Assembly (NCBI RefSeq): GCF_040822115.1
Contig: NZ_CP162004.1
Span: 1,612,001 to 1,676,000 of the forward strand
Direction of reading: 5' to 3'
DNA length: 64,000 nt
From: Flavobacterium sp. WC2421
GTDB taxonomy: Bacteria; Bacteroidota; Bacteroidia; Flavobacteriales; Flavobacteriaceae
The position numbers and the translations under genes were made by a program. Shown piece by piece: positions 45,374-53,187 of the stretch (position 1 is the first letter of the stretch; each line of letters starts with the position of its first letter). A model generated the notes under the pieces. The model was not told the origin of the DNA, did not search any database, and saw nothing but the letters and a program-made list of their open reading frames with translations.

Positions 45374-47344
45374 TTGAGTAATAATACAAAATCAGGTTCA
45401 ACATCATTTATATCTCATTTTTTCTCTCGAGAAAATCTGCGATTTAATATTCATAATTTAAGTTATTTGCCAAGGTGGATCATTGTAATGATGGATTTTG
45501 TAGTTCTTATGATCTCTTTTTTCTTTACCTATTTGATTTTTAGAGGAACAGGATTAGATTACATCATAACGCCTCATAGTGTTGTTTTTATATCATCTTT
45601 ATTTGGGGTTAATATTTTCTTTTTTTGGTTGTTTAGAACCTATTCGGGAATAATTAGGCATTCTTCTTATATTGATGCTGTAAAATTGCTGTTTTCACAA
45701 ATGGCCGTGCTGATCGTGTTTCTTGTTTTGAATTTTGCTTTTGAGGTACTATTTGGACAAAAAGCTTTTTTAAATACGGCGCTCTTTATCAATATGGTAC
45801 TTTCTTTTTGTGGACTATTTTTATATCGTGTTATTGTAAAACAAACTTTTGAGCGTTATTTTTCGGAGACTAGTGATGTTAACTTATCAAGAACTATTAT
45901 TTACGGTACAGATGCTAATGCGATATCAGTAGCCAAAGCATTAAAATTAGAAACGCCAGCCCGTTTTAAAATAGTCGGATTTGTAGATAAGAATAATCAG
46001 AATTCATCCAAAAGAATGCTGGATTTGCCTATTTTCATTCAAAAGAAAAAGTTGCCTATTTTAATGCGTTCCATTGGCGCCGAAGGAGTAGTAATAGCAG
46101 ATAAAAGCTTGTCAAAAGAAGAGCGATTGGTAATTGTAGATCAGTGCCTGGAATTTAATTATAGGGTATATATGGTACCATTAATTACCGATTGGGAGAA
46201 TCAAAAAGAAATTTCTCAAAAAGTAAAGAATTTACAAATTGAAGATTTATTGGAAAGAAAACCTATTGTCTTAGATAGTAAATCCATATCCAAGCAACTC
46301 AAAGATAAGACCATATTAATTACTGGAGCAGCAGGATCCATTGGTAGTGAAATTGTTAGGCAAGTATTACTCTTTAATCCAAGAACAGTACTCGTTTTAG
46401 ATCAAGCAGAAACACCTTTACATCATTTGTTTCTAGAGATGAATGAAAATGTATTTAAGTCTAAAATAATTACCATAGTAGCTGACGTTAGAAATAAAGA
46501 ATCTATGAACAATGTTTTTAAGCAGTATGGACCTCAAGTCGTCTTTCATGCTGCAGCTTATAAACATGTTCCATTGATGGAAGAAAATCCATCTCAAGCT
46601 ATTCTCACTAATATAGTTGGTACAAAAATCTTGGCCGATTTATCTTGTGAATATCAAGTCAAAAAATTCGTTATGGTGTCTACTGATAAAGCAGTAAACC
46701 CAAGTAATGTAATGGGAGCTAGTAAAAGAATTGCTGAAAAATACGTGCAATCCCTTCAGTTAAAAAGTCAAAAAGAAAAGACAGTAAAGGCTACTAAATT
46801 TATCACTACTCGTTTTGGAAATGTTTTAGGTTCGAATGGGTCAGTAGTTCCTTTGTTTACTAAGCAAATTGCGAGTGGTGGTCCTGTAACGATAACGCAT
46901 CCTGATATTATTCGATATTTTATGACTATTCCTGAGGCATGTCAACTTGTACTTGAAGCGGGGGCTATGGGGAATGGAGGGGAAATTTATATTTTTGATA
47001 TGGGGAAACCCGTCAAGATTATTGATTTGGCAAAAAAAATGATCAAGTTGGCAGGTTTTATTCCTGACAAAGACATCATGATAAAAGTAGTAGGGCTACG
47101 ACCTGGAGAAAAATTATATGAGGAATTATTAAACGATACTTCAAAAACGATTCCTACTTACCATAATAAAATTATGATTGCAGAAGAGATTCAAGATGAA
47201 TATGAAACGTTGCATACTGATATTGAAGAACTAATTCAAATTGCCAATTTTTTTGACAATGAGGCGATGGTTTCAAAAATGAAAGAAATTGTACCCGAGT
47301 TTAAGAGCATGAATTCTAGTTATGAAGTCTTAGATGTGCATTAG
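45374..47344 (+). CDS. WbpM/PglF-like UDP-HexNAc 4,6-dehydratase
   Basis: A membrane-bound dehydratase of about 656 residues. Four N-terminal helices (from RWIIVMMDFVVLMISFFFTYL) are followed by a first Rossmann domain (IIYGTDANAISVAKAL). The catalytic SDR domain begins at about residue 316 with LITGAAGSIGSEIVRQ and has STDKAVNPSNVMGASKR, in which Met replaces the usual catalytic Tyr, as in WbpM. The TTG at 45374 is preferred because RENLRFNIHNLSYLPRW is the usual beginning; a TTG at 45293 is possible. The product feeds both the WbpV-like reductase and the PglE-like aminotransferase. Confidence 0.92.
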   Translation: MSNNTKSGSTSFISHFFSRENLRFNIHNLSYLPRWIIVMMDFVVLMISFFFTYLIFRGTGLDYIITPHSVVFISSLFGVNIFFFWLFRTYSGIIRHSSYIDAVKLLFSQMAVLIVFLVLNFAFEVLFGQKAFLNTALFINMVLSFCGLFLYRVIVKQTFERYFSETSDVNLSRTIIYGTDANAISVAKALKLETPARFKIVGFVDKNNQNSSKRMLDLPIFIQKKKLPILMRSIGAEGVVIADKSLSKEERLVIVDQCLEFNYRVYMVPLITDWENQKEISQKVKNLQIEDLLERKPIVLDSKSISKQLKDKTILITGAAGSIGSEIVRQVLLFNPRTVLVLDQAETPLHHLFLEMNENVFKSKIITIVADVRNKESMNNVFKQYGPQVVFHAAAYKHVPLMEENPSQAILTNIVGTKILADLSCEYQVKKFVMVSTDKAVNPSNVMGASKRIAEKYVQSLQLKSQKEKTVKATKFITTRFGNVLGSNGSVVPLFTKQIASGGPVTITHPDIIRYFMTIPEACQLVLEAGAMGNGGEIYIFDMGKPVKIIDLAKKMIKLAGFIPDKDIMIKVVGLRPGEKLYEELLNDTSKTIPTYHNKIMIAEEIQDEYETLHTDIEELIQIANFFDNEAMVSKMKEIVPEFKSMNSSYEVLDVH

Positions 47345-47361
47345 AACGTGGACAATACTGT

Positions 47362-48102
47362 TTATTGTATTTTAAAAAACTGATTGTTGGCTATTATTTC
47401 TTTTAGCGGAGTGGTATCTTTTATTTTTACTTTAAAGTCAAAAGAAGCAATGTGATTGTTATGATGTACATCAGAACCCACATAGGAATACATTCCTTTT
47501 TGGAGTAATTGATCACTGATTTTAGCGATTTCGTTACCATAATATCCTACTGTCGATAATAAATTGAGCTGAAACAAACAGCCTGCTCTTTTTAGTTTTA
47601 GGTATTCGTTGAAATTATTATGATAAAATAAATAGCGTTCAGGATGTGCTAGTACAGGAATGTATCCCGCCACCTGTAAATCAAAAAGGATCGCGTACAA
47701 TTGGATGGGTGCATTAATGTAGGACATCTCTACTAATACATAATTATCTTTCAATGTCAATAGTTCATGGGATTGAAAAAGACGCACAAACTGGTCGTCC
47801 ATTAAATATTCTGCTGCCGCTTTAAAAGGCAAATGAATATTATTTTTTTTCAGTTCGGCCACCGTCTCCTTTTTATTTGCAATAATCTGGTCATGGGTAT
47901 TGTCCCAAACATGTTGGATGATATGTGGTGTAGTTATGAACTCTGTAACGCCAAATCCTTGAAGTGCTTTCGTTAATCGTAAGCTGTCCTCAAATGTTCG
48001 AGCCCCGTCATCAATACCAGGTAAAAGATGGGAGTGGATATCGACATGATTGTCCGGAATTAAGTCCTTAAGTGCGGGTTTTGATTTGAAAATTGTAAGC
48101 AT
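47362..48102 (-). CDS. PHP-domain tyrosine-protein phosphatase (CpsB/YwqE type)
   Basis: A 246-residue metal-dependent phosphatase and the only intact minus-strand gene. Metal-binding motifs are HVDIHSHLLPGIDDGA, TPHI, AEYLMDD, AHPERY and GSDVHH. In Gram-positive and some Bacteroidota systems this family dephosphorylates the tyrosine tail of the capsule kinase, so both Wzc proteins here are candidate substrates. It converges on the WbpM-like gene with a 17-bp gap. A near-perfect promoter abuts its start codon, suggesting a leaderless mRNA and expression independent of the biosynthesis operons. Confidence 0.93.
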   Translation of the reverse strand: MLTIFKSKPALKDLIPDNHVDIHSHLLPGIDDGARTFEDSLRLTKALQGFGVTEFITTPHIIQHVWDNTHDQIIANKKETVAELKKNNIHLPFKAAAEYLMDDQFVRLFQSHELLTLKDNYVLVEMSYINAPIQLYAILFDLQVAGYIPVLAHPERYLFYHNNFNEYLKLKRAGCLFQLNLLSTVGYYGNEIAKISDQLLQKGMYSYVGSDVHHNNHIASFDFKVKIKDTTPLKEIIANNQFFKIQ

Positions 48103-48106
48103 TCTG

Positions 48107-48136
48107 CAAATGTAGAAAAAATTAATCAGTGTTCAA
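48107..48136 (-). promoter_or_regulatory. Strong Bacteroidota-type promoter of the phosphatase gene
   Basis: On the minus strand TTG (48136-48134), a 19-nt spacer, then TACATTTG (48114-48107) match TTG-N19-TAnnTTTG. Only four bases (CAGA) separate it from the ATG at 48102. With the usual start a few bases after the -7 element, the transcript would begin at or very near the start codon. The -33 TTG lies at the edge of the word array that begins at 48122. Confidence 0.7.
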
Positions 48137-48290
48137 GGGGGCAGTGATCAGTATTCAGTTTTCAGTTTTCAGTGTTCAGTAAATAGTGATCAGTATTCAG
48201 TGTTCAGTGATCAGTAAACAGTGATTAGTAAACAGTGATCAGTAAACAGTGATCAGTAATTAGTATTCAGTTAGCAGTACACTCTGTTCC
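48122..48290. repeat. Degenerate 14-bp word array without ORF (array 2)
   Basis: Words cagtgttcag, cagtgatcag and cagtattcag as in the array at 19624. Four tandem 14-bp units based on CAGTGATCAGTAAA run at 48205-48260. The array has the same strand polarity as the one at 19624. It lies between the phosphatase promoter and a pseudogene. Confidence 0.88.
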
Positions 48291-48319
48291 TTGCGTAATG
48301 AGTTGTAGCCCAATTGTCA

Positions 48320-49047
48320 TCAGGCTGTGGGATTATAGTGTGCTATTATTGTGGAGGTGTTGTTTTTTCGGTGCAGCATTTTGTGTTTTTTTCGTTCTAT
48401 TTTCGAAAATCCGATGAATAGAAACGTTAGGTGTACATCATTTCCTTTTGGTTTATTAGTTGATATTATTATGTTTTGTTTTACGGATTCTTTATCCAGA
48501 ATCCATTCTTCGCTGTAACAGGTGTCGTGTGTGTCGTTCTCAAAATTCCAATTGGCTGTAGCCATAGTCAAATGTGCATGTGTAGCCTCTTCAGGCCAGT
48601 CTAAATGTTTCTTCGCCTTAAATTTAGACAGCGTAATTGTTTGATTGCTTAGATCCCATTGTTCTTTTGTTTTTAGGACTTTCTGCAGTGGTCTCAGACT
48701 GTTGCTTTCAAAAAGTAATAAAAAATCCTTTCCATTTGTTGTTTTTAATCCTTCCGCCAGCGTTCTTTTTCCCTGTGGTTGGGTCGTGTCTTCTTGTAGA
48801 ATTTCGAACAGTAGTTTGTTTGCCCTACCAGCAAAGCTTCCCTATTTTGCCCGTTCATAGAAACAGGATGCCCGTTGACAAAATACAACTGATTTTTTTG
48901 CACAGCCTCCAAACTCTTGCCCCTGATTTCGTATCCTGTCGAAAATGGGGTTGTTTTTAAATTCTTTGGCTGTTATGCCTGTTTTTCCCTTCGCCCTTGC
49001 ATAGTTATTTCCGTTTACTGTGCTGACAAAATTAATGTGTAGTTTTT
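48320..49047 (-). pseudogene. Frameshifted flavobacterial hypothetical protein gene
   Basis: Reading the minus strand across frames gives a continuous protein. First come STVNGNNYARAKGKTGITAK, then EFKNNPIFDRIRNQGQEFGG. After a frame change in a run of seven identical bases (48893-48899) come NQLYFVNGHPVSMNGQNREA and LLVGQTN. After a second change near 48811-48822 come LLFEILQEDTTQPQGKRTL, DFLLLFESN and HLDWPEEATHAHLTMATANW, ending HYNPTA at a TGA. The first part resembles a flavobacterial family with ARxKGG...RTREN..EFG motifs; that recollection is tentative. The true N-terminus is missing. Only the last part is an open frame by itself. Confidence 0.7.
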
Positions 49048-49552
49048 ATTTACAGATAAAGAAATATAACAGTAGTAAATCTTTTAGATTTTTAAATTTT
49101 CGTTTTGCCCAAGCCCTAAAAGTGAGTCGAAAATTTGGATTTTTCCTTTCGTATAAAACCATTAAAAATAGTCGTTCTCTGAATTGTTAAGGTGTCCGTA
49201 AAATATAATGTAATTGTTGTTTTATGTAATCATTATAACGGGTTTTTAGAGACCAGCTACAGAGATGAAAGATCAGGTTGAAAAAAGGGAAAAATCATTT
49301 CTGATTTATGAAAGTTTTCTTTAATTTGTTAATTATTGCTATTATTTATAAAGGAATAGTATATTCGTAAAAAAACCACTCTTACTGCTAAATGAGCCTT
49401 GACTCATACTGTCAGTTAGAGCCGCGGAGCGCGTCTGGAAGTTTCGTTTTTTGCATTTATTATAATTTTTCACAGTCATTTTGATGCAAATGTTATTCGG
49501 AAATAAATAAGATAAGATGCTGTTTTTAAGGATATACCAATTAGATATTATT
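49048..49552. other. Non-coding stretch before the ABC-transporter cluster
   Basis: No believable gene. A GC-richer patch at about 49398-49445 (ctgtcagttagagccgcggagcg) stands out from the AT-rich surroundings and resembles a degenerate interspersed intergenic motif, like the one near 19811-19830 (gagagcggagcg). Otherwise nothing is recognised. Confidence 0.5.
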
Positions 49553-49560
49553 TATATTTG
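49553..49560 (+). promoter_or_regulatory. Candidate -7 element before wzm
   Basis: TATATTTG, a perfect TAnnTTTG match, lies 60 bp before the wzm ATG after a long non-coding stretch. No TTG at the right spacing. It is a plausible promoter for the whole ABC-transporter cluster. Confidence 0.45.
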
Positions 49561-49620
49561 TTCCATCTCTCGACCGCGTTTGATAAGACAAAACCCAAAA
49601 CTACGATTTAGTATACACTA

Positions 49621-50490
49621 ATGAATCATCCAGAAAATACAAATACCACTTGGCTGTTTGAAATAACACCAAAAAACAAGTTCTTCACGCTCAATCTTAA
49701 GGAAGTATGGCAGTACCGCGATTTGCTGCTGCTTTTTGTAAAAAGAGATGTGGTTACGGTGTACAAGCAAACCGTTTTAGGGCCACTTTGGTATTTAATA
49801 CAACCGTTGTTTACTTCGATTACGTTTACCATTATTTTTAACAATTTGGCGGGGATTGATACGGGTACCGTACCTCCTTTTCTGTTCAATTTAGCAGGTA
49901 TTACGGTTTGGAATTATTTTACCGCTTGTCTTACAGGGACTTCGAACACTTTTGGTGCTAATGCAGGAATTTTTGGGAAAGTGTATTTCCCTCGAATCAT
50001 TGTTCCCATGTCCATTGTAATCTCTAATTTGTTGAAATTTGGAATTCAATTTTTAATATTTATCGCTTTTTATATATACTATTATTTCCAAGGAGCGGCT
50101 ATAAGCTTAAATGGGTTAAGTCTTTTGTTTCCAATATTAATTATAGTAATGGGTATTTTGGGTTTAGGATTAGGTATGTTTATTTCCTCTTTAGTAACTA
50201 AATACAGAGATTTTAGCTACTTAATTGGTTTTGGGGTACAATTACTGATGTATGTATCAGCGGTAGTTTATCCTATGGAATTGGTTGTAGCAAAAATGCC
50301 AGCGTATGCTTGGCTCGTTCAATATAATCCACTGGCTTATATAATTGAAACTACCCGTTATATGTTATTGAATGTAGGACATATTTCCATTTGGGGATTG
50401 GGTTATACGTTTGTGGTAACTGTAGTTGTTTTTTTAGTAGGAGTTTTGATATTTAATAAGACGGAGAAGAGTTTTATTGATACGGTTTAG
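49621..50490 (+). CDS. wzm: ABC-2 type polysaccharide export permease
   Basis: A 289-residue inner-membrane permease with six hydrophobic segments. The N-terminus WQYRDLLLLFVKRDVVTVYKQTVLGPLWYLIQP is the typical Wzm amphipathic start, given here over two adjoining stretches. GLGLGMFISSLVTKYRDF and YPMELV follow. It exports finished lipid-linked glycan together with Wzt. Normally wzt follows directly; here a four-helix-bundle cassette of about 670 bp lies between. Confidence 0.95.
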   Translation: MNHPENTNTTWLFEITPKNKFFTLNLKEVWQYRDLLLLFVKRDVVTVYKQTVLGPLWYLIQPLFTSITFTIIFNNLAGIDTGTVPPFLFNLAGITVWNYFTACLTGTSNTFGANAGIFGKVYFPRIIVPMSIVISNLLKFGIQFLIFIAFYIYYYFQGAAISLNGLSLLFPILIIVMGILGLGLGMFISSLVTKYRDFSYLIGFGVQLLMYVSAVVYPMELVVAKMPAYAWLVQYNPLAYIIETTRYMLLNVGHISIWGLGYTFVVTVVVFLVGVLIFNKTEKSFIDTV

Positions 50491-50672
50491 ATAGTGAGGA
50501 GTGAGGAGTGAGGAGTGAGGAGTGAGAAGTGAGGAGTGAGAAGTGAGGAGTGAGAAGTGAATAGTGAGAAGTGAATAGTGAGGAGTGAATAGTGGAGGAG
50601 TGAAAAGATTTGTTTCTTTTGTCAACCAATCTACTCACAATTCACGATCACCACTCAAAAAAAAATAAAGAT
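50491..50672. repeat. Inverted word array upstream of four-helix-bundle gene 3
   Basis: Tandem words gtgaggagtgag, gtgagaagtgag and gtgaatagtgag run from 50491 to 50606. They are followed by complementary words at 50631-50656 (ctactcacaattcacgatc and so on). The first part begins directly after the wzm stop. The arms pair imperfectly. An apparent minus-strand frame here (50434-50625) only translates the repeat. Confidence 0.88.
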
Positions 50673-51023
50673 ATGGATCATAAAGATTTGGATGTTTGGA
50701 AGAGGAGTATGGATTTGGTAGTTAAAGTCTATCAAATTACAAAGCTGTTTCCTGACACTGAAAAGTATGGTTTAACGAGTCAAATGAGAAGGGCTTCGGT
50801 ATCGATTCCATCAAATATTGCCGAAGGAGCAGCGCGAAAAGGCGATAAGGAGTTCATACAGTTTCTGTATATTTCCATTGGGTCACTTTCAGAGTTAGAA
50901 ACTCAATATTTAATTGCGATTCGATTAGAATTTATTACAAAAGAGGATACTTTTGAATTGCAACTTATGGAGGTTAAGAAACTTTTGATTGGATTTAAGA
51001 ATTATTTAAATAAAAAATTATGA
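50673..51023 (+). CDS. Four-helix-bundle protein, S23/Avd-like (copy 3)
   Basis: A 116-residue helical protein closely similar to copy 2. It has [39 protein letters not shown] and [20 protein letters not shown]. The ATG at 50673 is chosen by comparison with copy 2; a frame from 50610 would translate the repeat flank. It separates wzm and wzt and is bracketed by gtgaggagtgag-type arrays. Function unknown; members of the family are found in 23S rRNA intervening sequences and, as Avd, in diversity-generating retroelements. Confidence 0.9.
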   Translation: MDHKDLDVWKRSMDLVVKVYQITKLFPDTEKYGLTSQMRRASVSIPSNIAEGAARKGDKEFIQFLYISIGSLSELETQYLIAIRLEFITKEDTFELQLMEVKKLLIGFKNYLNKKL

Positions 51024-51159
51024 GAAGTAAGGAGTGAGAAGTGAATAGATTTAAGTGAAAGGTGAATAGTAGGAGTTAGCTATACTAACAACCCATTTTT
51101 ACGATTCACCATTCACTACTTACGATTCACTATTCACGATTCACTTCTCACTAAAAAAA
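51024..51159. repeat. Inverted word array downstream of four-helix-bundle gene 3
   Basis: AGTGAGAAGTGAAT (51033-51046) is the exact reverse complement of ATTCACTTCTCACT (51139-51152). Further matching words lie between, and a small stem GTTAG/CTAAC sits at the centre (51075-51089). The right arm ends 7 bp before the wzt ATG, so a folded transcript would place the wzt start at the foot of the hairpin. Confidence 0.9.
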
Positions 51160-52422
51160 ATGAAAGATATTATATTAAAAGCCGAGAATATATCTAAGCA
51201 ATATCGCTTAGGTCAAGTGGGTACTGGTACTATGGCTCACGATTTAAATAGATGGTGGCATCAGGTACGCGGTAAAGAAAACCCTTATTTAAAAATTGGT
51301 GATACTAATGATCGTTCTACTAAAGGGGAGAGCGATTATGTTTGGGCTTTGCAGAATATTAATTTTGAAGTAGAGCGTGGTGAAATTTTAGGTATTATTG
51401 GGAAAAATGGGGCAGGGAAATCAACCTTATTAAAGATATTGTCCAGGGTTACTGCTCCTACCACGGGAAGTATTAAGTTTGGGGGTCGTGTGGCTTCTTT
51501 ACTAGAAGTGGGAACCGGATTTAACGGTGAAATGACGGGTCGTGAAAATATATTTCTGAACGGTGCCATTCTAGGAATGACAAAAAAAGAAATTACTGCT
51601 AAGATTGATGAAATAATCGATTTCTCAGGATGTGAGCGGTATATTGACACCCCCGTTAAGCGTTACAGTAGCGGTATGTATGTACGTTTGGCTTTTGCTG
51701 TGGCTGCATTTCTTGAGCCTGATATTTTGATTATTGATGAGGTTTTGGCCGTAGGAGATGCGGAGTTCCAAAAAAAAGCGATTGGTAAAATGCAGGATAT
51801 TTCCAGAGAAGGAGGAAGGACTGTTTTGTTTGTGAGTCATAATATGGCGGCGGTCAAAAGTTTGTGCACAAGGGGAATTGTGTTGGAGAATGGCAACGTA
51901 AAATTTGATGGTAAAATAGAAAATGCTGTAAGTTTCTATCTAAGCGGTGATTCAGAATCTCAAAACAAAAAGACATTTTCATCAGAATACGATAAAAAAG
52001 AGTTTAGGCTGCATGAAATTAGTTTGAATCCGATTGGCAAATCTTCGGATGATGTATTAGATGAATACCAAAAAATTGAAATTAATACGGTATTCACTTT
52101 GAAAGATATTGATAGCAAATTACATGTGACATTTGTTTTGAATAACGAAATGGGGGATTCATTATTTACTTTTTCGCATGTCAACAACAAACTAAAATTA
52201 AATCAGGGTTTAAATAAAATTAAATGTACATTGCCTGAAGGTTTCTTAAATATAGGTTCTTATTATTTATCACTTTATATAATTGAAAATTCCCAAACAA
52301 CCCTATTTGTCGAAAAAGATATTATGTCGTTTAATGTTCAAGAAGGAGAAAGGGAAATAGGATCGTGGATGGGAAAAGAACCAGGTTTTATTAAACCAAA
52401 ATTTGATTGGTTGATAGATTAA
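51160..52422 (+). CDS. wzt: ABC transporter ATP-binding protein with C-terminal glycan-binding domain
   Basis: A 420-residue ATPase. Walker A IIGKNGAGKSTLLKIL is at about residues 80-95, the signature YSSGMYVRLAFAVAAF at about 169, Walker B DILIIDEVLAVGD at about 188 and the switch His in LFVSHNMAAV. Residues 260-420 form an additional beta-rich domain, the position of the Wzt carbohydrate-recognition domain. That domain usually reads the terminal modification of the glycan, such as a methyl group, which suits the FkbM methyltransferase next door. Confidence 0.95.
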   Translation: MKDIILKAENISKQYRLGQVGTGTMAHDLNRWWHQVRGKENPYLKIGDTNDRSTKGESDYVWALQNINFEVERGEILGIIGKNGAGKSTLLKILSRVTAPTTGSIKFGGRVASLLEVGTGFNGEMTGRENIFLNGAILGMTKKEITAKIDEIIDFSGCERYIDTPVKRYSSGMYVRLAFAVAAFLEPDILIIDEVLAVGDAEFQKKAIGKMQDISREGGRTVLFVSHNMAAVKSLCTRGIVLENGNVKFDGKIENAVSFYLSGDSESQNKKTFSSEYDKKEFRLHEISLNPIGKSSDDVLDEYQKIEINTVFTLKDIDSKLHVTFVLNNEMGDSLFTFSHVNNKLKLNQGLNKIKCTLPEGFLNIGSYYLSLYIIENSQTTLFVEKDIMSFNVQEGEREIGSWMGKEPGFIKPKFDWLID

Positions 52423-52431
52423 TAAATAAAT

Positions 52432-53187
52432 ATGAAAAAGGCGTTAAAAAGAATATTTAATAAACTGGGATACACTGTAAGTAAAGTGAAAACTCATAAT
52501 CCTGTTTTGAACACTAATAGCAAGGATTATTTATTGTTTAATTTTTATGATACATTAAAAAAATTCAATTTTTACCCAAAACATATTGTTGATATTGGCG
52601 CGAATCATGGAACCTGGACCAGGGAAACCTTGCAGCATTTTCCGGATGCCTATTATACTTTATTGGAACCCCAACATTGGCTTAAAAAGTCTTTTCAGGA
52701 TATTTTGGAAACCAATCCTAAAGTACAGTTTCATCCTGTGGGTGCCGGAGAACAAGAAGGATCTTTTCAATTTACGATTGTTGATAGAGATGACAGTTGT
52801 TCTTTTAGATACACTTCAGAAGAAGCCAAAGCGGCAGGATTTGAACAAATAGAAATCCCAGTAGTTACGCTGAATGGATTATTATCAAGTAGCGAATTGC
52901 CGATACCAGATATAATCAAGATTGATGCCGAAGGATTGGATATCGAAGTTTTGAAAGGAGCCAGTAATTTTTTTGGGAAAACCGAGATATTTATGGTTGA
53001 AGCAGGAGTGGTAAATAAATTATTTGATAATAGTTTTCTTAAACTAATTAATTTTATGGATGAAAAGAATTACCGGTTATTTGATATCACGGATATAAAC
53101 AGACCCTTGCAACCACAGGTTTTGTGGCTAGTTGAATTAGTGTTTGTAAAAAAGGAAGGATTTATTGATTCCCAAGCAATAATATAA
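52432..53187 (+). CDS. FkbM-family methyltransferase
   Basis: A 251-residue SAM-dependent methyltransferase. Motif I is HIVDIGANHGTWTRETLQHF at about residues 47-66, then TLLEPQHWLKKSF and, later, DIIKIDAEGLDIEVLKGA, the FkbM hallmark. It probably O-methylates a sugar of the ABC-exported glycan. It overlaps the following aminotransferase start by one base (TAATG), indicating translational coupling. Confidence 0.93.
   Translation: MKKALKRIFNKLGYTVSKVKTHNPVLNTNSKDYLLFNFYDTLKKFNFYPKHIVDIGANHGTWTRETLQHFPDAYYTLLEPQHWLKKSFQDILETNPKVQFHPVGAGEQEGSFQFTIVDRDDSCSFRYTSEEAKAAGFEQIEIPVVTLNGLLSSSELPIPDIIKIDAEGLDIEVLKGASNFFGKTEIFMVEAGVVNKLFDNSFLKLINFMDEKNYRLFDITDINRPLQPQVLWLVELVFVKKEGFIDSQAII

Noticed and set aside
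47352..47368. Short inverted repeat between the convergent dehydratase and phosphatase genes as a terminator
   Set aside because: Only a 6-bp AT-rich stem; it could be chance in this AT-rich sequence.
48637..48960. Plus-strand open frames opposite the pseudogene
   Set aside because: They are complements of the minus-strand pseudogene, whose coherent protein sequence explains the region better.
50434..50625. Minus-strand open frame with HSSLLTPHYSLLT-like repeats
   Set aside because: It only translates the tandem word array after wzm.
50673..51023. 23S rRNA intervening sequence
   Set aside because: No rRNA sequence flanks any of the copies; they lie between protein-coding genes.
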